Positions 33,201 through 42,200 of a stretch of 64,000 bases of DNA are shown here, piece after piece. The position numbers and the translations under genes are program-made. Below the pieces are notes generated by a model, which worked only from the letters and a program-made list of their open reading frames with translations, had not been told where the DNA came from and searched no databases. Within the stretch, counting starts at the first letter, position 1. Every line of letters begins with the position of its first letter. The DNA comes from CAZCVI01 sp964502145 (lineage in GTDB: Bacteria > Acidobacteriota > Aminicenantia > UBA2199): positions 124,001-188,000 of the forward strand of contig CAZCVI010000006.1 in assembly GCA_964502145.1 (NCBI GenBank), written 5' to 3'.

Positions 33201-36200
33201 CATGGTCGGGAAAGTATTTCCGGGGATATTGATATTAGCCGTACAGTCGGTTGGTTTACTACCGTGTATCCCGTGCTGTTGGATGTTTCCTATGCCGATC
33301 AAACCGGTCGCCAAATCAAAGAGATTAAAGAAACCTTACGAAATATTCCCAATAAAGGCATAGGTTATGGGTTATTAAAATATCTTACCGCCACCCCGCC
33401 AGCCCCTACATTTCAGGCAAAACCCCAATTGGTTTTTAATTACCTCGGTCAAATGGATACCGATGTTAATCATTTAACCCTCTTTCAAATCGCCAAAGAG
33501 TCCACTGGTAATCCCATAGACCTAAACTATCAACGGGAGTATGAATTGGAGATCAATGGTCTAATCTCAAACAACCAGTTGGCTATAACCATGTCCTACA
33601 ATAAAAACCATTTCAAAACAGAAACCATCTCCACCTTTTCCCAGCATTTCCACACTGAACTCCAGCACATCATCGCCTTTTGTGTCACCCAAGACACCAT
33701 CGAACCCACCCCCAGTGATTTTACTTACACACAATTGACCATCGAGTCACTCCAACAGGTATTGGAGATTTTCCCAGCGGTTGAGGATATTTACACCTTA
33801 TCGCCCATGCAGGAGGGCATGGTGTTTCATGCCTTGTTGGACCAATCCTCCCATTCTTATTTCGAACAAACCGCGTTCCGTTTAGAGGGCCATTTAGACA
33901 TCCCCATGGTAGAGAAAAGTCTCAATGAACTCGTTAAACGCCATGATATATTACGCACCGCTTTTATTCATAACTATTCTCCCCGTCCCTTGCAAGTCGT
34001 TTTAAAAGATCGCCCCATCGCCTTTTATTACCAGGATATTTGTTTCATTCCCAACCTCCAGGAGAAAGAAAATTTTATTCGTGAATTTAAACAAAAAGAT
34101 AAAAAAACATCCTTTGATTTAAGTCAGGATCCACTCGTGCGTGCCTCCATTCTCCAGTTGGACCCCACCACCTATGAATTTATCTGGAGCTTTCATCATG
34201 TCTTGATGGATGGTTGGTGCATCGGCATCATCAACAGCGAGTTTTTCCAAATCTATTCCGCCTTTACCCAGAACAAACCCTATCAATTACCCCCGGTAAA
34301 ACCCTATCGAACCTATATCCAATGGCTGGAAAAGCAAGATCAAGACCTGTCCGCCCAATATTGGGATCACTATCTCGATTCCTTTGAAGAACCAACCCAC
34401 ATTCTAAAAACACAGCCCAAAAATCTACAGCCGCAGCCCGGTTACCTTAATAAAAAAGTCTCATTCCAATTAGACCCCCAGCAGACCCAGCAACTCAATA
34501 AATTCGCCGCCCGTTGTAATGTCACCTTAAACACCCTTGCCCAGACCCTCTGGGGTATTCTTTTAGGAAAATATACCAGCACCGAAGACGTTGTTTTTGG
34601 AGCAGTCGTTTCGGGTCGCCCCTTTGAATTAGAAGGAGTGGAGAGCATGGTCGGGTTATTTATCAATGCCATTCCCATTCGTATTCGCTTTCAGCAGCAA
34701 ATGACGTTTCACACCCTGATACAAATCATGCAAGCTGAACTTTTATCCAATGAAACATATTCTTACTATCCTTTAGCTGACATTCAATCCCGCACTCCAT
34801 TAAAACAAAAACTCATTGATCATCTCTATGTGTTTGAGAACTTTCCCATAGCCCAACAAATTGAAGGAGATGAATATTCTTTTACCGTGACCCATGTTGA
34901 CGTATTTGAGCAAACCAATTATAACTTCAACCTCGCTTTGTCAGAAACCACCCAATTAAACATCACCTTTCAATACAATGGTCTTGTGGTAAACACAGAT
35001 TACGTCAATCAAGTCGCCCGACACTTCGCTTTGGCTTTTGCACAAGTGCTTCAAAACGAAGAATTAGCCATTGCAGATATAACCCTTCTCTCCCCAGAGG
35101 AGAAGCACCGCTTATTAGTCGAGTTTAATCACACCACCACCCTATACCCAACCACTAAAACCATTCACCAAATGTTTGAAGAACAATCCCAACGCACCCC
35201 CGATGTGATTGCCCTTTTCGGACACAAAAATGGCGTCTGCCAACTCACGTACCATGCCCTAAATATAAAATCCACTCAATTGGCCCATATATTAATAGAA
35301 AAAGGCGTTGTACCCGACACCATCGTCGCCATCATGGCAAATCGTACCATTGAAATGATCATCGGTATCCTCGGCATCCTAAAAGCCGGTGCCGCCTATC
35401 TTCCCATCGACCCCGATTACCCCGAAGATCGCAAACAATTCATCTTATCCGACAGCGCCACCAGTCTCCTACTCACCCAACAATTCATCCAAGAAGCCAT
35501 TCCCATCACTCCCATACTTCCCAGAATTCCCATTCCTCCCATCACTCCCACAACTCTCGCCTATATCATCTACACCTCCGGTTCCACCGGCACACCCAAG
35601 GGCGTGATGGTGGAGCATCGCAATATATTTAATACCATATACTGGCGCATGCTCGAATATCAATACCGCATCAATGATCGTTCCCTGCAATTGTTTTCCA
35701 TTTCCTTTGATGTCTTTTTAACCTCCTTTTTTACTCCCATCGTTTCCGGTGCCTCCGTTTTCCTCGCCAGTAAAGAAGAAATAAAAGACGTCACCCGTAT
35801 CAAGGACATTATTGCAACCATTGGTATTACCCATTTTATTTATGTCCCTTCCCTCTATCAGGCTTTACTGGAGACCTCAGCCGCCAAAGAATTGTCAAGT
35901 TTAAAAATAGTGACCCTCGGTGGCGAGTCCTTTCAAGCCGATCTCATCGAAAAAAGCAAGCAGTTGTATCCCTTATTAGAGCTAATCAATGAATACGGCC
36001 CCACCGAATGCACCGTGCTTTCCACAATTTACCGCAACATCCAACCCACTTCCATCATCTCCATCGGCAAACCCATTGCCAATACCCGGATTTACATAAT
36101 GGATTCACAAGACAATTTACTGCCAATCGGTTTAGCCGGCCAATTGGTTATCTCCGGCCATGGTCTGGCCCGTGGTTATATGAATCGCCCCGAATTAACC

Positions 36201-39200
36201 CGCGATAAATTTTCCACCCTGTCCACATCGTCCACAACAATCTACAAAACCGGTGATTTGGCCCGCTGGTTTACCGACGGCAATCTTGAATTCTTAGGCC
36301 GCTTGGATGATCAAGTCAAAATTCGCGGCTTTCGAATCGAACTGGGAGAGATTCAAAATCACCTGTTAACCCATCCCCAAATCAAAGAGGCCATTCTTAT
36401 CGCCCGCGAAAGCAACAGCAGTGATAAATCTCTCTGTGCCTACATTGTTTTAAAAGCCGAAGAAAAAGACCCCGTCGATTCCCTCCAATTAAGACAATAC
36501 CTTTCTGATCGCTTACCCGACTACATGATCCCCGCCTATTTTGTGCCACTCGATCACATGCCCCTCACTCCCAATGGAAAGATAAACCGAAAGGCTTTAC
36601 CCAAACCCGAAGTAAAAACCGTGGGCAGTTATGTTCCCCCCCGCAATAAAATCGAACTAAAATTACGCGAAATATGGTCCGCCATTCTGGGCATAAAAAA
36701 AGAAACAATTGGTATGCATGACAATTTCTTTGATTTAGGTGGTCACTCGTTAAAAGCCACCACCATGATGGTGCGAATACATAAAGAATTGGCCACACAA
36801 ATCGTTTTGGCGCAGATATTTAAAACCCCCACCATCGCCGGTTTGGCCCAATGGTTAGCCAGTGCTACACCCAGCGGTTACACCTCCATCGAGGTCTCCG
36901 AAGAGAAAGAATATTATCCCTTATCCTCCGCGCAAAAACGCCTCTTTATCCTCCATCAATTAGAACCCAGCAGCACCAGCTACAATATTCCCCAGATCAT
37001 GAAACTATCCGGTCTCATCCAACCTCAAAGACTCAGCCATTGTTTTACCCTCTTGATCCAACAGCATGAAAGTTTACGGACCACTTTTTTACTAAAAGAT
37101 GGGATACCCATGCAACGTATTCATGCAACCCTTCCCTTCACATTAGAATACACCGGCATCACCCCCCGGACCAATGCCCAGATCATCCGTGAATTTATCC
37201 GTCCCTTCCAGTTGTCACAAGCCCCCCTGTGTCGTGTCCAGCTAGTGCAACTCGATACCGATGAAGCCTTGCTTTTAATAGATATGCATCATATTATTGC
37301 TGATGGACTTTCCGTTGGTGTATTGATCCGCCAGTTCATGGCCCTTTATCAGGACCAACCGCTCCCAGATTCCCGCATTCAATACAAGGATTACGCGTTG
37401 TGGGAGAGCCACCGTCGCCAAGAAATTGCCCAGCAGGAATCGTACTGGTTGCAGCAGTTTTCCGAAAGCATACCCGTGTTGGCTCTGCCCTATGATTATC
37501 CCCGGCCCCGTGTCAAACATTTTGACGGTGATGTCCTCCTGTTTTCCCTTGATGCCAAGACCACTCGTGCGCTGCAAGTTCTCGCACAACAACAAGGTAC
37601 CACATTATTTATGGTCTTGCTCGCCCTGTATCATGTTCTCCTCTCCCGCATGGGACATCAGGGCACGATTGTTGTAGGTACACCCACTGCCGGACGCCCC
37701 CACGCCGACCTCGAAGAGATCGTGGGCACCTTCATCAATACCCTAGCCCTTAAGAATGAACTTCAACCCGAACATACCTTCCTTCAATTCCTTTCTCTTG
37801 TCAGAGACAATACACTCGCCGCTTTTGCCAACCAGGAGTATCAATACGAAGAGTTAGTGGATCGTGTCGTGCAATTCCGCGATGCCTCCCGCAATCCTCT
37901 TTTTGATACCATGTTTGTCTTGCAGAACCAGGATGTCCAGGCCATGGATATTCCCGTGCTCAAACTAGAACCCCTCGTTTACCAACAAACCACCGCTAAA
38001 TTTGATCTTACCCTCATCTGCGCTCAAGAAGCCGATCAAATTTCCTGCACCCTCGAATACAGCACCACTCTCTTCAAAGCAGAAACCATCCTGCGTTTCA
38101 CCCACTATTTCACAACCATTATTTCCTCCTTATTGGCAAACCCCGCCCAAAAAATATATGGCTTCGAGATGATTTCCCCCGCTGAAAAAGAGCAGTTGTT
38201 ATTTCATTTTAATAATAATACCACCACCCCGTACCCCACCACCCTAACCATCCCCCAATTATTCAGCGCCCAAGCCCACCGAACCCCCGACAATATCGCC
38301 ATCATCGGAACCACAACCAGAGAATGCCAATTAACCTACGCCCAATTAAACCAAAAATCCACTCAATTGGCAAATATCTTAATAACCCAAGGCGTTATCC
38401 CCGACACCATCGTCGCCCTCACCAGCGAACGTTCAATAGAAATGATCATCGGCATCCTCGGCATCTTAAAAGCCGGTGGTGCCTATTTACCCATTGATCC
38501 CGACTACCCCGAAGATCGCAAACAATTCATGTTAACCGACAGCGCCGCCCATATCTTACTCACCAAACAATTCATCCAAGAATCCACTCCCATAATTCCC
38601 ATACTTCCCATAATTCCCATTACTCCCATAATTCCCATCACTCCCGCAAATCTCGCCTACGTGATTTACACCTCAGGGACCACTGGTCAGCCCAAAGGTG
38701 TACTAATCACCCATACCAATGTCGTCCGTTTGTTTTTTAATGAGCGCTTCCAGTTTGATTTTAATGCGCGCGACATCTGGACCTTGTTTCATTCCTATGC
38801 CTTTGATTTTTCCGTGTGGGAGATTTTCGGTGCCCTTCTGTATGGTGGTCGTTTAATGATTATTCCCAGACAGATGACCATCGACACCCCCCGATTCCTG
38901 CACACCATAAAAAAACATCACGTCACCGTGCTCAATCAAACCCCTTCCGCTTTTTACAATTTCAGCAATGAAACCTTGTTGCAACAGTCCCCCCACTTAA
39001 CCCTTCGATATATCATATTTGGCGGTGAAGCTTTAAATCCCGCACGGTTAAACCAGTGGTATAAGTCTTATCCCCACACCCGGTTGGTAAATATGTTCGG
39101 TATCACCGAGACCACTGTGCATGTCACCTATAAAGAGATCACCGCCACTGAAATCCATTCCGGGACCAGCAATATCGGGTCTCCTATTCCGACTCTTTCT

Positions 39201-42200
39201 GTCTATATTTTAAATTCCGCCCAACAATTAGTACCCAGAGGGGCAGCCGGGGAACTCTGCGTAGGGGGCGCCGGTGTTGCCAGAGGTTATTTAAACCGAC
39301 CGCAATTGACCCACCAACGCTTTGTACCCAATCCCTATAAAACGGGTGATTGCTTGTATAAATCTGGTGACCTGGCCCGGTTTCTTGAAAATGGCGATAT
39401 GGAATACCTCGGACGCATCGATCAACAAGTCCAACTCCATGGCTTCCGTATCGAACTGGGAGAGATCGAAACGCGCGTGTTACAGCACGAAAGTATCACC
39501 GATGCCGTAGTTCTAACCATTGGCGATGAAAACGACCTATCCCTTTGCGCCTATGTTGTGTCCGCTATCCCCGATACATTAAATATCCCCGTTTTAAAAG
39601 CCCACCTGGCCTTATATCTCCCCGAATACATGATCCCCGCTTATTTTGTCCCCTTAGAACGTATTCCCCTGACAGCCAATCGCAAAGTGGATAAAAAAGC
39701 CCTGCCCATCCCCCAGGTAAACCTCCACCATTATGTCCCACCCACAACCCCCTTGGAAGAACAACTCACCCAATTATGGGCTTCCGCCTTAAAATTGGAC
39801 CAGGTCGGCATTACCGATAATTACTTTGATATCGGCGGTGACTCGATCAAAGCCATCCGCCTCGTTAGCTTAATCAATACCCGTTTAAAAACCGCTTTGG
39901 GTATTGTTGACCTCTATACCCATAACACCGTTCAAGAACTGGCCCAAAAAATGACCCTCCAACCCGTTGTTTTGGATAACACAGATGAAGCACACCTCCT
40001 ATCCACTATGGCCGCCCTGAAAGAATCGATTCTCAAAACTCTCCCCTCCAACCATAACATCGCTGATATCTACCCCATGACCGATATTGAAAAGGGCATT
40101 GTTTTTTACTATTTAAAACATATTGGTACCGGTCTCTATCATGACCAATTTATCGTCCCCCTGGCTTTTCGCGACTTCGATTTCCAGCGCATGGAAAAAA
40201 CATTGACCCTATTGATGCAAAAACATTCCATCTTAAGAACCAGTTTTAACATCGAAGATTTTGAAGAGCATGTCCACCTTGTCTACCAACATCTCCCGCT
40301 CCCCGTTCAATACCATGATCTCTCCACCATGAACCATCCCCAACAGGAAACCTTCATCAAAGAGAGCGCATTAACTGACCGCCTGACTCCTTTTAATGCC
40401 CTGATCCCACCCCTATGGCGCATGACCTTCTTCCGTCTCGGCAAAGACAATCTAATGGTGATGTTCGTTTTCCATCACGCCATATTGGATGGGTGGAGCA
40501 CAGCGTCACTGGTCACCGAGGTAAATAATCTCTATTTAAAATTGGCCTCCGAACCCACATTCCAACCGGAACCACTAAGCGCCGATTATAAAGATGCCGT
40601 GATCAGTGAACTGTTGGAAAAACAACGAGGTCATACCATTACCTATTGGCAGGAAGAACTGGCCGATTACCACCGCCTCCATTTCTCCGAAACCGTCAAA
40701 AGCGATGTCACCACCCAGAACATGATTTCCATCAACAGGGACCTGGGCAGCGAAACATTAGAACAGGTGCGCACCGTAGCCAAAACACATGATACCTCGC
40801 TAAAGAACCTCCTCTTCGCCGCTTATGTGTATGTCATGGCCATTCTCTCCAATGAAGAGGATATCGTCGTGGGGAATGTTTCCAATAACCGTCCCGTCAC
40901 TCCCGATGGCGATAAAATCCTCGGTTGTTTTTTAAATACCGTGCCCGTGCGTCTCACCATTCCCCAGAACACCAGTTGGGCCGAGTATATCCATATCGTT
41001 GAGGGGAAGATGAAAACCTTACGACACTACGAACGGATGCCTCTCTTTGAAATCGCCCGCGTCATTGGCGAGAAGAACAAGGATAAGAACCCCTTTTTTG
41101 ATACCCTCTTCAACTTCCTTGACTTTCACGTGCTCAAACAGGTGGAAGTCAGCCATTTGCATGTTGCCACAGCCACCGATTATACCTTTAACATCCCCAG
41201 AAGCGAGGATACCAACACACTTTTTGACTTTGAAGTGAATATCACCGGCGGCCATTTGTTGTTAATGCCCAAATACAGGCCCATGGTTCTCCATCTAACC
41301 ACAGTGGCCAGAAGCTGTTCTTATTTTGAACGTATCCTCCAGATGTTTATCCATCACCCCGACGCCCTCCTCTCCAAAAACGCCATTCTTCCCGATGAGG
41401 AAAAACAACAGTTATTATATGACTTTAACCAGACCGCCACACCCTATGCCAGCCACAAAACCATCCATCAACTCTTTGAAGAGCAAGTGGAGCAATCCCC
41501 GGAAAATGTTGCCGTGATCGATGTGGATGGCATAACAGAATGGACCTATTCGCAATTGAACCAACGTGCCAATACACTGGCCTTTCACTTGCGACAGCAT
41601 GGTCAAACCCCCGGTGGTCTGGTAGCCGTGATGATGGACCGTTCCATTTATGCCGTACTGGCTGTGATGGGTATTCTTAAAGCAGGAGGTGCCTATGTCC
41701 CCTTGGAACCGTATCTCCCAGACGAACGTCTCCGCAAAATATTGGAATCCCTCTCCATGCAAACGATTATTACCAATCAAGCCCAGCTTCAGAAAGTCAC
41801 CCGCCTTGCCAAGACCCTGCCCACTCTGTCCCATATCCTTTCATTGGATGCCATCGAACCTGCCGAACACGCGTTATTCTCACCCCCAGAACCCATAAAC
41901 AATCTGCCGCCTATTTCCTGTTCCCAGGATATCGCGTATATCATCTTTACTTCCGGTTCCACCGGCACCCCCAAGGGTGTGGTTGAAACCCATCGCCCCG
42001 TTATCAATGTCATTGAATGGGTTAACAGAACCTTTCATGTTTCCTATCCCGATCGGCTTTTATTTGTCGCGTCCCTTGGTTTTGATCTTTCCGTGTACGA
42101 TATCTTTGGTATTCTGGCCAGTGGTGCCTGTTTGCGAGTGGTGGCCGCAGAAACCATCAAGAACCCTTCCACCCTCTTGAAAATCATCATCACCGAGGGC

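Larger units (their letters stand above)
29291..33715 (+). other. NRPS module 5: C-A-T-E, D-amino acid
   Basis: C has HHIISDG. The A pocket reads D-V-W-Y-L-G-G-I-C, unassigned. The carrier has GGDSIKS (Ser6357), the form typical before an epimerase. It is the only module with an E domain. Confidence 0.87.
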
